64,000 nucleotides of DNA, from contig NZ_MUNY01000049.1 in assembly GCF_002002735.1 (NCBI RefSeq), positions 1 through 64,000 on the forward strand. The letters run 5' to 3'. Shown here one piece after another: positions 52,972-61,914 of this stretch (position 1 is the first letter of the stretch; every line of letters starts with the position of its first letter). The notes beneath the pieces were generated by a model, which did not search any database, was not told the DNA's origin, and saw nothing but the letters and a program-made list of their open reading frames with translations. Both the position numbers and the translations under genes were made by a program. This DNA is from Algoriphagus sp. A40 (GTDB taxonomy: Bacteria > Bacteroidota > Bacteroidia > Cytophagales > Cyclobacteriaceae).

Positions 52972-53715
52972 ATGAGCATTAATCTTAAAAATTTTATTTG
53001 GACAAGAGATCCTAAAGAGGCAATGCAAAATCCCTACGAATGGGATGCACAAAAAAAGTTTGTCAAAGAGGCAAACTTATTTCTAAGGGAGATCAGAAAA
53101 CATTTAATTGAAAAACACTTATTTACAAAAGAAAATCAATCTTTGGAAAAAGCTATTTGGATGCTTTCCTTATCTGCTCTTGATTCCGGCATAGAAATAT
53201 TGGAGGGACTAAAAAAAAATAAAATCCATGTTGTTTCCCATTTATTAAGACATATAAAAGAGTCCTTAGAGTTGGCAAAATTCTTTTCACTTAATACCAA
53301 AAAATCTTCTGAAAAAGTGGTTAAATGGTTTAATGGCGAATTTATTTCATATAGGCATTATAGAGAATATATTAGAGATGAATTAAAGGATTTGACGAAA
53401 TTCAACTCCCTAAGGAACGAATATGAAGAATTATCAAAATTCAATCATAATAATTACTTTACCTTATTGTTGAATTATGGATTAGGCTTGAATGATTCAC
53501 TTCATCACCATGGAAGATTTGATTCAGGAATAGCGATTCCTCCTAACACCATTTCTTTGTATCATTCGTATGCAGCTCATTATATTTTAAATATGGCCTT
53601 TGAAATTTCCTTATTGAAGTTAATATCGATTTCTGAATTACTAGATTTTATAGGAGATCAAAACTTAAATAAAGAAGTTAAAAGAAGATTTGAAATTAAA
53701 AATCAAAGACGATAA
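52972..53715 (+). CDS. AT-rich accessory protein of unknown function
   Basis: 247 residues, mostly helical, with no signal peptide or membrane helix. Codon use is visibly more AT-rich than neighbours, so recent transfer is likely. I recognise no family; it contains RHIKESLELAKFFSL and SYRHYREYIRDELK, and a His-rich SLHHHGRF. The gene starts 7 bp after what looks like the end of a broken methyltransferase gene, so it could be the partner protein of a former restriction or defence locus. It lies between the repeat cluster at 53716-54060 and a 7-bp array. Confidence 0.7.
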   Translation: MSINLKNFIWTRDPKEAMQNPYEWDAQKKFVKEANLFLREIRKHLIEKHLFTKENQSLEKAIWMLSLSALDSGIEILEGLKKNKIHVVSHLLRHIKESLELAKFFSLNTKKSSEKVVKWFNGEFISYRHYREYIRDELKDLTKFNSLRNEYEELSKFNHNNYFTLLLNYGLGLNDSLHHHGRFDSGIAIPPNTISLYHSYAAHYILNMAFEISLLKLISISELLDFIGDQNLNKEVKRRFEIKNQRR

Positions 53716-54085
53716 GTTGAATGTAAACTCCGCCCTAATATTTTCAGGAATTTGTAATTTCATTTTTCAACTAGCTAAAGCCATTTGCCAAAAATGCCGG
53801 CAATCCATAGCCCACTGGTGAGCGGAGTCGAACCATAAACCGTGGGCTATGTGTTTTCACGGAATGGCACCAAACCATTTTAATGGTTTCAAATCATGGG
53901 TATTGGGCTAAAGCCCAAAGAACATAGGACTTTTTCCTTTTCCCCCGCCTAAAGGCGAGGGCAAATCATTTGGTATTTATCGGCTATGAATTGGAATGTG
54001 GCTTTAGCCCATTCCTACATGATTTTCCAATATTTTACTGGGCTTTAGCCCAATCCTCATCCTATTAGCTTTTCACCACTAACCT
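53716..54085. repeat. Composite intergenic repeat cluster B
   Basis: About 370 bp without a gene. It holds atagcccac ... gtgggctat (53807-53847), TTGGGCTAAAGCCCAA (53903-53918, a perfect palindrome), a copy of the complementary-type TGGGCTTTAGCCCAAT near 54039-54054, ccgcctaaaggcgag (about 53945-53960) and a degenerate ggaatttgtaattt (53749-53762). Related elements are in clusters A and C. The repeats may act as terminators or RNA stabilisers between the accessory gene and the protease gene. Confidence 0.65.
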
Positions 54086-55183
54086 TCACCTTCTCCCACT
54101 CCTCAACAAATCCTCAATCCTTCTCCAATCTCCGGCCAAGGCTTCATCGATTATTTGATTCCAATTTTCCTGCTCGGCGGTATTGAGGCCATTTTGGGTC
54201 TGTTTATCATAGAATTCTTGCAGGCGGTTCATTTCCCGGTAAGCATCCAGATAGGCTTCATTGATCCGGGCCTGATAAAAATCAAGCTCCAAATCCATGG
54301 TTTCCAGTTTGTGGGTCAATCGGTCCGCCACGATCCGGGTTACGTCAAAATGCCGTTGTTCATGGTTGAGAGCATAGGAACTCGGGCTTTTGACCCAGGA
54401 TTGATAGGGAAGCATGTACACGCTGATTTCGAGCGTCTGCACCACAGAACCGGAATCCATCAGGGAAATTCCCTGCACAGAAAAACTGGTGAAAATCGTC
54501 GCGTTATTCTTGCTTATTGCACTGGGCCGGTCTTTGAAATCCTCCCAAACCAAAGGCCTTGCCGAGTCATAATAGACTTTATCCTCGGTGGAATTCTGGT
54601 TTTGTTCGATGATTTCCAAACGGAAGGCTTTGGCCAAAGTCCGATTTTTCAGGTTTTGGGAATTGTACCAGGTGTCAAAGTACACCAAGCTGTTTTGAAA
54701 CAGCTTATTGACGACCTCTTCCACGTTATCCATGCGGAAGCCGGATCGCCGGTATTGGGTAGTGCCCAAATAATCCAGCAAATGCTCGGGTTCATTGCTG
54801 CCTTTCAAAAAGAAACCCAATCCCAACTGAACATCCCCCTCATACAACTTTTCCGTCTCATTGAAACTTTCCTCCAACTCCAACTCAAAAATCCTTACCT
54901 GAATTTCCTGTGCGGAATCCTTTGGATTAAGGTTTTCCAGGTAAAACCGGGTTGCCAATTGGTCCAGATTCTCCTTGAAAGTCACTGGAAGTTTGTGGCC
55001 TCCCCGCTCAAATACTTCGCCGATGCTGGCTTTTTGAATCCGGTGATCCAGGACCTCTATAATTTGATATTCAGTTTTTTTGGGATTAGCGCTTTCCCAA
55101 TTGAGGTCAAGGACTACTTTTTGAGCAATGGTTTTTCCCGAAATAAGAAAGAAAATGAAGCAGAATACGAGCAGGGTTCTCAC
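54086..55183 (-). CDS. Predicted secreted zinc protease (DUF922-like)
   Basis: 365 residues with a signal peptide (MRTLLVFCFIFFLISGKTIAQ). The C-terminal half has YALNHEQRHFDVTRIVADRL, a HEXXH zinc motif (HEQRH) set in the context of DUF922 predicted secreted zinc-dependent proteases, preceded by WEDFKDRP, the other family mark. The N-terminal 200 residues have no family I recognise. A large overlapping frame on the other strand is a shadow. The substrate is unknown. Confidence 0.8.
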   Translation of the reverse strand: MRTLLVFCFIFFLISGKTIAQKVVLDLNWESANPKKTEYQIIEVLDHRIQKASIGEVFERGGHKLPVTFKENLDQLATRFYLENLNPKDSAQEIQVRIFELELEESFNETEKLYEGDVQLGLGFFLKGSNEPEHLLDYLGTTQYRRSGFRMDNVEEVVNKLFQNSLVYFDTWYNSQNLKNRTLAKAFRLEIIEQNQNSTEDKVYYDSARPLVWEDFKDRPSAISKNNATIFTSFSVQGISLMDSGSVVQTLEISVYMLPYQSWVKSPSSYALNHEQRHFDVTRIVADRLTHKLETMDLELDFYQARINEAYLDAYREMNRLQEFYDKQTQNGLNTAEQENWNQIIDEALAGDWRRIEDLLRSGRR

Positions 55184-55659
55184 AAAAGGAATATACAGTT
55201 ATTTGTGAAAAGGAGTTTTGGGAAAAATTTACCACAGAGGAAAAGGAGAGTTTGGTTCTTGCTGTATTTGAGCTCTATAAGTCCTACACGCATTCATTCC
55301 TATACAAACTTTTTTTTTGAGCCCATTGAATTGTCGATGGCCATTCCCGATTTTTTTTATCCGAATAGATTAATAAATCAAAATTGAAATGAAGTTCAAC
55401 CCTTTCAGGGTTGATAATCAAAATCATAATTTCATTTCCCTAGGTTGCACCTAGGGCTATTTAGAAGTTCGATCCTTTCAGGATCATAATTCATATCCAT
55501 CGAAGTTTCTAAATACCGACCCCGAATGGGGTCAAACTTTTCAATAGCCACGGGTGAAACCCGTGGTTTTGAAAATTATAATCTAAATCTCACGACCCTG
55601 AAAGGGTCGAACTGATACCGGAAATTATGAAAATTTATTCCACCTTAGGCCTTTTAATC
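55184..55659. repeat. Composite intergenic repeat cluster C
   Basis: Nothing is recognisable at 55184-55390. The stretch 55391-55625 has the same elements as cluster A in the same order: gttcaaccctttcagggttg (55394-55413), ccctaggttgcacctaggg (55438-55456), ttcgatcctttcaggatc (55468-55485), gaccccgaatggggtcaaac (55518-55537), then cgggtgaaacccgtgg and cgaccctgaaagggtcgaac (55593-55612). The paired loci suggest duplication of a whole cassette or repeated seeding. Confidence 0.68.
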
Positions 55660-57153
55660 CTACACTCTCTTCGAATACACATTCCCGAATCGATCCTTCG
55701 CTTCGACCACCAAATTGTCTTTTGACTCGGGTTTAAAGAAGAACATGTGATCATTCAGCTGAGGCTCGACCCAAGTGCGACGGGCAGGCAGACTTGGCCC
55801 GGTATGCAGCTCCACACTCCAGGGATCGACGGCTAGTTTCTTTTCGGCAGCGCCTTTTTTCACCCCATTTTCAAACCAGCTGATCTCCCAAGCAGGATCG
55901 TAATTCCAGCAATTAAGTGACATCTCATCGGGGAAATCTTTGTGGTAACCTTGTTGATACACGCGGAATTGTTCATTGATATCCAGTCCGGTTCCTTTGT
56001 ATTTCCAGCGGAGTTCTGAGCCTTTAGCCTCATAAACTGCATAGCCGCTGGGGGTGCCGTCGTGACAGATTGGCCCGGACCACCAAGCCCCGCAGACCGT
56101 GCCATGGCAATGTTCGTACACATGACCCTTAATCATGTTGTCATTGAAATGGGTATGTCCGGAGAGAATATGTGCCTGATACCCTTCCAGCATCCGATAC
56201 AAATGCTCCCGGTTGGTGACCGTACCTCCCAGGGAGTCATTTTGGGGATAGCGTTTTAATGCCCCGGTTTCCGTCGGGATGTGAAGGGAAACAACAACGG
56301 TTTTTCCTTTTTCAACAGTCTTGAGGTCCTGTTCCAGCCAAACGAGTTGCTCTTCCGGCAAGTGGCCGATATATCGGTTGGTTAAGCCCAGGTAAAATAC
56401 GTCATCCAGGACCACGTAGTGAATCTCCCCACGGTTCCAGGAATAATAGGTCGGCCCATAATGTCCTTTGAAAGTTCCCGCAGACCAAGCGTCGGAGCGC
56501 ACTCCAAAATCCATGTCATGATTGCCAATCACCTGGAAGAATGGAACATTGTACATCTGCACTGACTGATTGTATTCTTTAAACAATTCGAGTTTGTCAA
56601 AGACCAAATCCCCGCAGCCGATTCCGAAAAGATTGGGGTCATTGAGGGAAGCAATCGTTTTTACCACATCTGGGGCAGCGACGGTAAGCAGCTGATTGGC
56701 CTCGTATTCATCCTGAATCTGAGTGTCTGACAACAGCAGAAAATGATGGTTTGAATCAGAATTTGAGGCCTTTTTGAGTTCAAAGCTCAGGGATTGCTCT
56801 GCTTTGGTTTTATCAATGGCCTGGAAAAAGGAGGCTGAACCGTTGGCCTGTTTTTGGATATCGAATCCTGAGGGAAGGGAGACAAAAACGAATTCCCGGT
56901 CCGTTCCGGAAATGAGGTCAAACTCCCCTGCCGCGTTGGTTTGGACTACCAGCCGCCCGTCTGAAACGGCTACTCCTGACAGGCCTTTTCCGGCCGAACT
57001 TACTTTTCCCCTGATGCGAATCGGGCTGAAAAGCGATGGTAAACTAGAAACTGGAAATTTTCGTTGGATCTCTGCCAAAACAGAATCCCCCATTCCCAGC
57101 CATGCGACGGAAGTGAGGCCCAGGCTTTTGATAAAATCTCTTCTCTTGAACAT
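55660..57153 (-). CDS. Exported calcineurin-like phosphoesterase
   Basis: 497 residues with a twin-arginine signal (MFKRRDFIKSLGLTSVAWLG). An Ig-like domain follows (about 40-120), then the metallophosphoesterase domain: SDTQI near 142, GIGCGDLVFD, GNHDMDFG near 210, VVSLHIPTETG and GHTHFNDN near 320. A C-terminal beta-sandwich (SIVELHTGPSLPARRTW-like region) completes it, the layout of calcineurin-like C-terminal proteins of Bacteroidota. It hydrolyses phosphate esters outside the cytoplasm; the substrate is unknown. Its ATG directly touches a 7-bp repeat array (57154-57258). Confidence 0.9.
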   Translation of the reverse strand: MFKRRDFIKSLGLTSVAWLGMGDSVLAEIQRKFPVSSLPSLFSPIRIRGKVSSAGKGLSGVAVSDGRLVVQTNAAGEFDLISGTDREFVFVSLPSGFDIQKQANGSASFFQAIDKTKAEQSLSFELKKASNSDSNHHFLLLSDTQIQDEYEANQLLTVAAPDVVKTIASLNDPNLFGIGCGDLVFDKLELFKEYNQSVQMYNVPFFQVIGNHDMDFGVRSDAWSAGTFKGHYGPTYYSWNRGEIHYVVLDDVFYLGLTNRYIGHLPEEQLVWLEQDLKTVEKGKTVVVSLHIPTETGALKRYPQNDSLGGTVTNREHLYRMLEGYQAHILSGHTHFNDNMIKGHVYEHCHGTVCGAWWSGPICHDGTPSGYAVYEAKGSELRWKYKGTGLDINEQFRVYQQGYHKDFPDEMSLNCWNYDPAWEISWFENGVKKGAAEKKLAVDPWSVELHTGPSLPARRTWVEPQLNDHMFFFKPESKDNLVVEAKDRFGNVYSKRV

Positions 57154-57258
57154 AGGTTGGTTATTGAAAATTGGTGGTTGGTTATTGGTTATTGAAAATT
57201 GGTCATTGATTCTTGATTATTGATAATTGCTCATTGATCATTGGTCATTGGTCATTGG
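57154..57258 (-). repeat. 7-bp phased array of 15 units abutting a start codon
   Basis: Read on the minus strand, fifteen units in exact 7-bp phase run to the ATG at 57153: four CCAATGA-like units, then GCAATTA, TCAATAA, TCAAGAA, TCAATGA, CCAATTT, TCAATAA, CCAATAA, CCAACCA, CCAATTT, TCAATAA and CCAACCT. The most common pattern is (C/T)CAAT(A/G/T)A. There is no space for an ordinary ribosome binding site between the array and the ATG. Confidence 0.9.
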
Positions 57259-57486
57259 ATTTGTCAAAGTTGAAAAGTGATCCGGAATCACAAAGTCAAT
57301 TCATCAAAATTCTCTATTTCTTAATCCCGGAAATGTCCGGAAATTGATTTAAGGCTTTTGATATTAAGCAGATTAATTTAGAAATTATAGCTGATTACGA
57401 ACTGAAGTTCAGACGATAGCGTCAAACCTGGCAAATTTTTCATCAGGTGCTTTTAATTAAATCAGTCACACATTTTTACAAAACCC
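57259..57486. other. Intergenic stretch without a visible gene
   Basis: About 230 bp between the heptad array and the M19 peptidase gene. It is AT-rich, with no recognisable coding frame, promoter pair or RNA gene. Start-up signals for both divergent genes should lie here. Confidence 0.4.
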
Positions 57487-59103
57487 ATGAAACGAAAATT
57501 CTCAGATCTACACTGCCACAATCACATGCGGGCGCATTTCCACATGCAGGAAAAAGAAAAAAAATTCAAGAGAAAGGAGGAATTCAGTCCCTGGACTGTC
57601 ATCGCCTCCAACTCCAGAAACGAGGAGAAAGGTAAAATGGGCGCCAGTTACAGCCAGATAGACCTGGTCAAATGCTGGAACTCCAACCTCCGGCTAACCT
57701 TCAATTCACTTTACCCACTTGAGCGGGAATTTGTAGTGGGAATGGACCCCAGCGTCAAGGAGGACAAATGGTACAATTTTGTAGCCCGAGGAGTTTTGGG
57801 CCATTCCGGACTGAAAAGAGACTTGCTGCAAACGGTTTACATGAAAATCCCCGACAAAGTGGTCGACTATTTCCAATCTCCACATTATGATTATTGGGAG
57901 TCTCTGAATCGGGAAAAAGACTTTGTCATCCAAGACTCGGGAAAAAGGATCAAGAAAAATGAAATCCATGTTCCGATGGCTCTGTTGGGAGATAAAAAAG
58001 CCTCCGAAAAACGGGCCAAGGAAGATCCCGACAGCTATGTGGCCAAAAATGCCTGCTACCGGATCCCTAAAACCAACTTGGAACTGCTCCAATCTCTGGC
58101 AGACGACAGCGAAATCACGATGATTATCACTATCGAAGGAGCGCATTCCATTGGAACTGCCCACCCAAAAACCGTCCAGGATATCTCCGATCGGATCAAA
58201 TTCATCAAGGAAATGTGGGAGGTGCCAGTTTTCTTTATCACGTTTGCACACCACTTTGACAATCACCTCTGCGGCCATGCGCATTCGATTCCCGGAATGG
58301 GAAAGATTTTGATGAAGCAAAAACCACACATGAATGCTGGCTTTCAAAGAAATGGGAATCGGATCATAAGGGAAACCCTGGGATTGAACTCCAATTTGGA
58401 TCGGGATCCTTCGCTTGGCTACCGGATTCTCATCGATGTGAAGCACATGGCAGCAAAGTCGCGCCAGGAATACTATAAAATCATTAACACTTGCCTTGAA
58501 AAGCGCGATCGGATTCCCGTGATTGCTTCCCATTGCGGATACTCTGGGGTAAATACTTTACAGGATCATATTGATTGCGAAAACAAAGAAGATGATGATT
58601 TCTGTGATCAATCCGGGAAATTCAATGCCTGGAACATCAACATGTGCGACGAGGATATCGAGATGATTGTCAAAACAAGGGGAATGTTTGGTATTTCTTT
58701 CGACCAGCGGATTTTAGGCTTGACCAAAGAGGACATCAAAAAAGACGAAACCCGAAATCCCAAGCGAAACGGAATTCAGCTAATCTGGGAAAACATAGAA
58801 GGAATCATCAAAAGCGCCTACTCCAATTCCAATCTCAACGAATTGGAAAAACCTCAAGTCTGGAAATGCATCACCATTGGCACTGATTTCGAAGGCCTGA
58901 TCGATCCTGTCAATCCTTATCCCACTGCTTTGAAATACGATCAAATGGCAAATAACCTGGTCTTTGCAATCGATGAGGCCAGGCAAAAGCCCGGAGCCAG
59001 CCATTTGGCGCATTTCAAGTCCCGAGAAGATGTATCAAAATGGGTGGATGACTTTTGCTATTACAATGCGGAAGCCTTTGTTAAGGAAAATTATCCAGTT
59101 TGA
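57487..59103 (+). CDS. M19-type (membrane/renal dipeptidase-like) metallopeptidase
   Basis: 538 residues without a signal peptide. The amidohydrolase fold has FSDLHCHNHMRAHF at the N-terminus (first metal pair), IEGAHSIG near 220, FAHHFDNHLCGHAHS near 255, LIDVKHMAAKSRQEY near 318, VIASHCGYSGV near 345 and TIGTDFEGLID near 462 (Asp ligand). It is longer than the usual 400-residue dipeptidases because of inserts near 75-200. It probably cleaves dipeptides in the cytoplasm. The 7-bp array and terminator follow 2 bp after its stop. Confidence 0.85.
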   Translation: MKRKFSDLHCHNHMRAHFHMQEKEKKFKRKEEFSPWTVIASNSRNEEKGKMGASYSQIDLVKCWNSNLRLTFNSLYPLEREFVVGMDPSVKEDKWYNFVARGVLGHSGLKRDLLQTVYMKIPDKVVDYFQSPHYDYWESLNREKDFVIQDSGKRIKKNEIHVPMALLGDKKASEKRAKEDPDSYVAKNACYRIPKTNLELLQSLADDSEITMIITIEGAHSIGTAHPKTVQDISDRIKFIKEMWEVPVFFITFAHHFDNHLCGHAHSIPGMGKILMKQKPHMNAGFQRNGNRIIRETLGLNSNLDRDPSLGYRILIDVKHMAAKSRQEYYKIINTCLEKRDRIPVIASHCGYSGVNTLQDHIDCENKEDDDFCDQSGKFNAWNINMCDEDIEMIVKTRGMFGISFDQRILGLTKEDIKKDETRNPKRNGIQLIWENIEGIIKSAYSNSNLNELEKPQVWKCITIGTDFEGLIDPVNPYPTALKYDQMANNLVFAIDEARQKPGASHLAHFKSREDVSKWVDDFCYYNAEAFVKENYPV

Positions 59104-59105
59104 AA

Positions 59106-59166
59106 AAGAATCAAGATTGAAGAGCCAAGAATCAAGACCGACGATCTTGAATCTTGGCTCTTTTTA
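59106..59166 (+). terminator. Terminator built from 7-bp phased units
   Basis: Five units in exact phase, aagaatc, aagattg, aagagcc, aagaatc, aagaccg (59106-59140), begin 2 bp after the peptidase stop. The right arm gatcttgaatcttggctctt (59143-59162) pairs with aagagccaagaatcaagacc (59120-59139) apart from one or two positions, followed by TTTT. So the array itself forms a strong hairpin. Its action as a terminator is inferred. Confidence 0.8.
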
Positions 59167-59188
59167 ATTTAGCACCGTTAAAAAACTT

Positions 59189-60364
59189 TCAGTCAATCGC
59201 AAAAATCTCCAAGTACAGCTCATTCAGGATTTTTTCAGCTTCGGTATGTATCGGGCTTCCAGTAACGGTTGCCAGATTGATGGCCAGAAAGATGTAGGTT
59301 TTTTGTTCTGGAAAGTAGTAAAGCTGGCTTCCTGCACCCAATCCTCCCCCACTGTGACCGATCGCTTCTTTGCCTCCCAGAGTCGTCAGATCCAATCCTA
59401 AACCGTATTGGGGAAGACCTTTGGAATCATTTACCCAGGTTTTCATCTCAGCTAATGATTCCGGAGAGATCAGTTTCCCCGAAATCAAGCCTTCCAAAAA
59501 ACGAATTCCATCTGCCGGAGTTGTGATGATCCCATCGTCACCCACCATCTTTTTCACATTTTGCTTTTGCAGGTAGCTGGAGTTTTCAATGATCCCATTG
59601 CTGTGACGGTCCCAATAGCCGTCCACCAAAGCGGATTTTTCGAGATAGTCTGGACTTTCTCTGTAAAAGGTATTTTTCATATCGAGCTTATCGAAAATGT
59701 TTTCCCTGATAAAAGCAGCATGATCTCCTGTCAGGTGGTCCATCATCAAGGCCAGCAATACAAAGCCGGAATTACGGTAAGAATAACGTGAGCCAGGTTC
59801 GAAATCCAAATCTTTACCTTCTATCAATTCCATGTAATCCCTGGGCTCAAAAGGATAATCCGGGTTTTGCAAAAGCACGGTGATGTATTCGGGGAGGTAA
59901 TTGTATTCCGGAATTCCGGAAGTGTGGTTGAGAAGCATCCGGACAGTCATCACATTAGATTTGGAAATCCAGGAAGACAGATCAGCTGGCAAATAGTCTG
60001 AAACAGGCTTATCCAGATCGATTTTACCCTGATCCTTCAGTTGCAAAATACTTACAGCCAGATAGGTTTTGGAGATACTTTGAAGGTATTGCAGATTACA
60101 CACGGTCATAGGTGTCCTATTCTCCAGACTTGACAATCCCGCAGAACCGGACCAGTATTCCTCCGACGTTTTTACTCCGGCTGCAATACCCGGAATTCCC
60201 ACTTTTACCAGTTGATCCATTTTCCCCTGAACTTTTTCAAAACGCTGGGTTGCGGCCTCAGAATTAGAGGAAGTACAGGTTTGGTCTGTTCCTTGAGCAA
60301 ATGCTTGGTCAGTAAAAATCAACCCAAAATACATTAAGATTACATTCTTGCTGATCGTTTTCAT
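59189..60364 (-). CDS. Secreted serine hydrolase (beta-lactamase/PBP4* family)
   Basis: 391 residues with a signal peptide (MKTISKNVILMYFGLIFTDQ, cleaved after AFA). Active-site motifs of class C beta-lactamase-like hydrolases are SISKTY (SxxK, near 92), YRNSGF (YxN, near 196) and HSGGGLGAG (HxG, near 337). It probably acts as a peptidase or esterase outside the cytoplasm; true beta-lactamase activity is not shown. Its ATG overlaps the stop of the preceding gene (ATGA), so the two are translated together. Confidence 0.9.
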   Translation of the reverse strand: MKTISKNVILMYFGLIFTDQAFAQGTDQTCTSSNSEAATQRFEKVQGKMDQLVKVGIPGIAAGVKTSEEYWSGSAGLSSLENRTPMTVCNLQYLQSISKTYLAVSILQLKDQGKIDLDKPVSDYLPADLSSWISKSNVMTVRMLLNHTSGIPEYNYLPEYITVLLQNPDYPFEPRDYMELIEGKDLDFEPGSRYSYRNSGFVLLALMMDHLTGDHAAFIRENIFDKLDMKNTFYRESPDYLEKSALVDGYWDRHSNGIIENSSYLQKQNVKKMVGDDGIITTPADGIRFLEGLISGKLISPESLAEMKTWVNDSKGLPQYGLGLDLTTLGGKEAIGHSGGGLGAGSQLYYFPEQKTYIFLAINLATVTGSPIHTEAEKILNELYLEIFAID

Positions 60365-60972
60365 TTCACCAAGGAGTTAAAGTGGGTTCGGGTTCCAAAC
60401 TGAAAAATGGTTTCAGGCACTATCGGGATATCCTGATTGTATCCTTTAAGAAAAACCGCCTGATAGTTTATGAAAGGACTGGTGTACACGTCGTCAGAAT
60501 AATTATGGACCCCGAGCCCAATTCCGATTGGAATTGCAAGCATGCCTTTTCCTTTTTTACCAGCAGAATTCCATTCTCCGTCTTTTTGGATCCAGGAATC
60601 ACTCGGCCTGAAAGCAACTTTGTAGCCGATTCCGGCTTTGAGTTCTCCAAAAACCGGATTACCCAAATAGGGTCTCCAAGCCGTTTGGGTCATCAGGTAG
60701 ATGCCGTTTCCCATGGCTTTATTCCGGATCCAAAAAAGGGAAAACTCCTGAATCCAGTCGTGGTCTCCGTTGTGACTGACTTCGGTGCCTATCCCGATTC
60801 CCATGTTTTTGAAATTGCTTCCCAGATTTTTAAAAGGGAGGGAAAAGGATTGGAATTGTAGTGTAATAGTCACAGGAAAATTCCTATAGTCCTTTGGGCT
60901 AGTATCCTGTGCCATTCCTGTTTTGAAGGCAAACAGGGAAACCAGGAAAATGAGAAAAATCTGTTTTTTCAT
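60361..60972 (-). CDS. Small outer-membrane-type protein of unknown function
   Basis: 203 residues from ATG 60972 (MKKQIFLIFLVSLFAFKTGM signal peptide). The rest is beta-rich with alternating short strands (PVTITLQFQSFSLPF, MGIGIGTEVSH, IYLMTQTAWRPYL, FGELKAGIGYKVAF, AIPIGIGLGV) and ends RTHFNSLVK, as in small outer-membrane barrels. The family is not known to me. The stop overlaps the start of the serine hydrolase gene, so the two may act together. Confidence 0.68.
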   Translation of the reverse strand: MKKQIFLIFLVSLFAFKTGMAQDTSPKDYRNFPVTITLQFQSFSLPFKNLGSNFKNMGIGIGTEVSHNGDHDWIQEFSLFWIRNKAMGNGIYLMTQTAWRPYLGNPVFGELKAGIGYKVAFRPSDSWIQKDGEWNSAGKKGKGMLAIPIGIGLGVHNYSDDVYTSPFINYQAVFLKGYNQDIPIVPETIFQFGTRTHFNSLVK

Positions 60973-61080
60973 AGCTTTCGTAGCTGTTGGTTTGTGAGAC
61001 AATTTTACCCACAAAAGCCAGCGGGGATTTAAAAAATCGGGTTTGATTCCCTGAACCGTACCAAAATTGACCGTGAAATG

Positions 61081-61908
61081 TCAGCGATTTGGCATAAACC
61101 AAGTCCGAAATGAAGGTGCCTTGGCCCGACTGATGCCCAATTCAAGGTCAAAATTGAATTTTGAATCCACCTGGGCCTCCAATTTTCCATGGTCTAATTT
61201 CTTGAATCCGAGCAGAATTTGGCGGTGGATAATAGTCTGACGATTCAGTCTGAAAAATCCGCTTTCGGGAAGGTTCTTTTCCCAATAATCCAAACTTTCA
61301 TCAAGGAAGTATTTTTTGCCAGTGAGGGTAAAAAGCAACACATACTCCTCGTCTATCTTTAAAGCAGCGACTTCTGATCCTGAAATAAGCAATTCCTGAT
61401 TTCCGGTTTTCACAGGAATTCCCTTGAATTCAGGCTCTAACCTGGACTTTTGTGCCTGAATCTCCTGCAAGGTGTGATAATAAAAAAGTCCGGTATAAAT
61501 GCCATTGATCACCAAAAACCAAATCCCGATGATAAACACATCCATAGTGTAGAACTCAGGAATTGCGGGCCGGCCTTTGGCAATCCAACTCACCAGTTCT
61601 GTGGTCAAAATGATAAAAGCTAAACCTGCAAAAGTGGTGATGGCTACTTGGATCAGAATTCTCTTAGTCGGATTAGGTCCAAATGGAAGTACGCGGTCCA
61701 GCCAGAAAATAATCCTCCTGACGATAAGCCAAGCCAAATACCCCTGCGTGGTATCGATCGCAAAAGTGAGTGCCAAAAACCCATTCCATTGAATATTGGA
61801 ATAGGTCAGGTAATAGTTGAATGCGCTGATCACAGGGATCAGCAAGAGGAAAATCAGGACATCCGGCCTGTACTTTTTGGAAATGGAAAAGTCAGAAGTC
61901 AGTCCCAT
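61081..61908 (-). CDS. Membrane-bound LytTR-family DNA-binding regulator
   Basis: 275 residues. Four hydrophobic segments lie in the first 145 residues (about 20-40, 50-70, 82-105 and 125-145), followed by a LytTR DNA-binding domain at about 170-270 (ISGSEVAALKIDEEYVLLF and GFFRLNRQTIIHRQIL). It is a one-component membrane regulator lacking a receiver domain. The start lies 6 bp after the stop of the dioxygenase gene, so the two are probably cotranscribed. Confidence 0.86.
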   Translation of the reverse strand: MGLTSDFSISKKYRPDVLIFLLLIPVISAFNYYLTYSNIQWNGFLALTFAIDTTQGYLAWLIVRRIIFWLDRVLPFGPNPTKRILIQVAITTFAGLAFIILTTELVSWIAKGRPAIPEFYTMDVFIIGIWFLVINGIYTGLFYYHTLQEIQAQKSRLEPEFKGIPVKTGNQELLISGSEVAALKIDEEYVLLFTLTGKKYFLDESLDYWEKNLPESGFFRLNRQTIIHRQILLGFKKLDHGKLEAQVDSKFNFDLELGISRAKAPSFRTWFMPNR

Positions 61909-61914
61909 GAAGAT

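Noticed and set aside
54155..55387. A 410-codon open frame on the plus strand opposite the DUF922 gene.
   Set aside because: The minus-strand gene has a signal peptide and HEXXH motif; the plus-strand product shows no recognisable motif and has the composition expected of an antisense shadow.
57154..57258. A possible CRISPR array.
   Set aside because: Units are 7 bp with no spacers, and no cas genes are present in the window.
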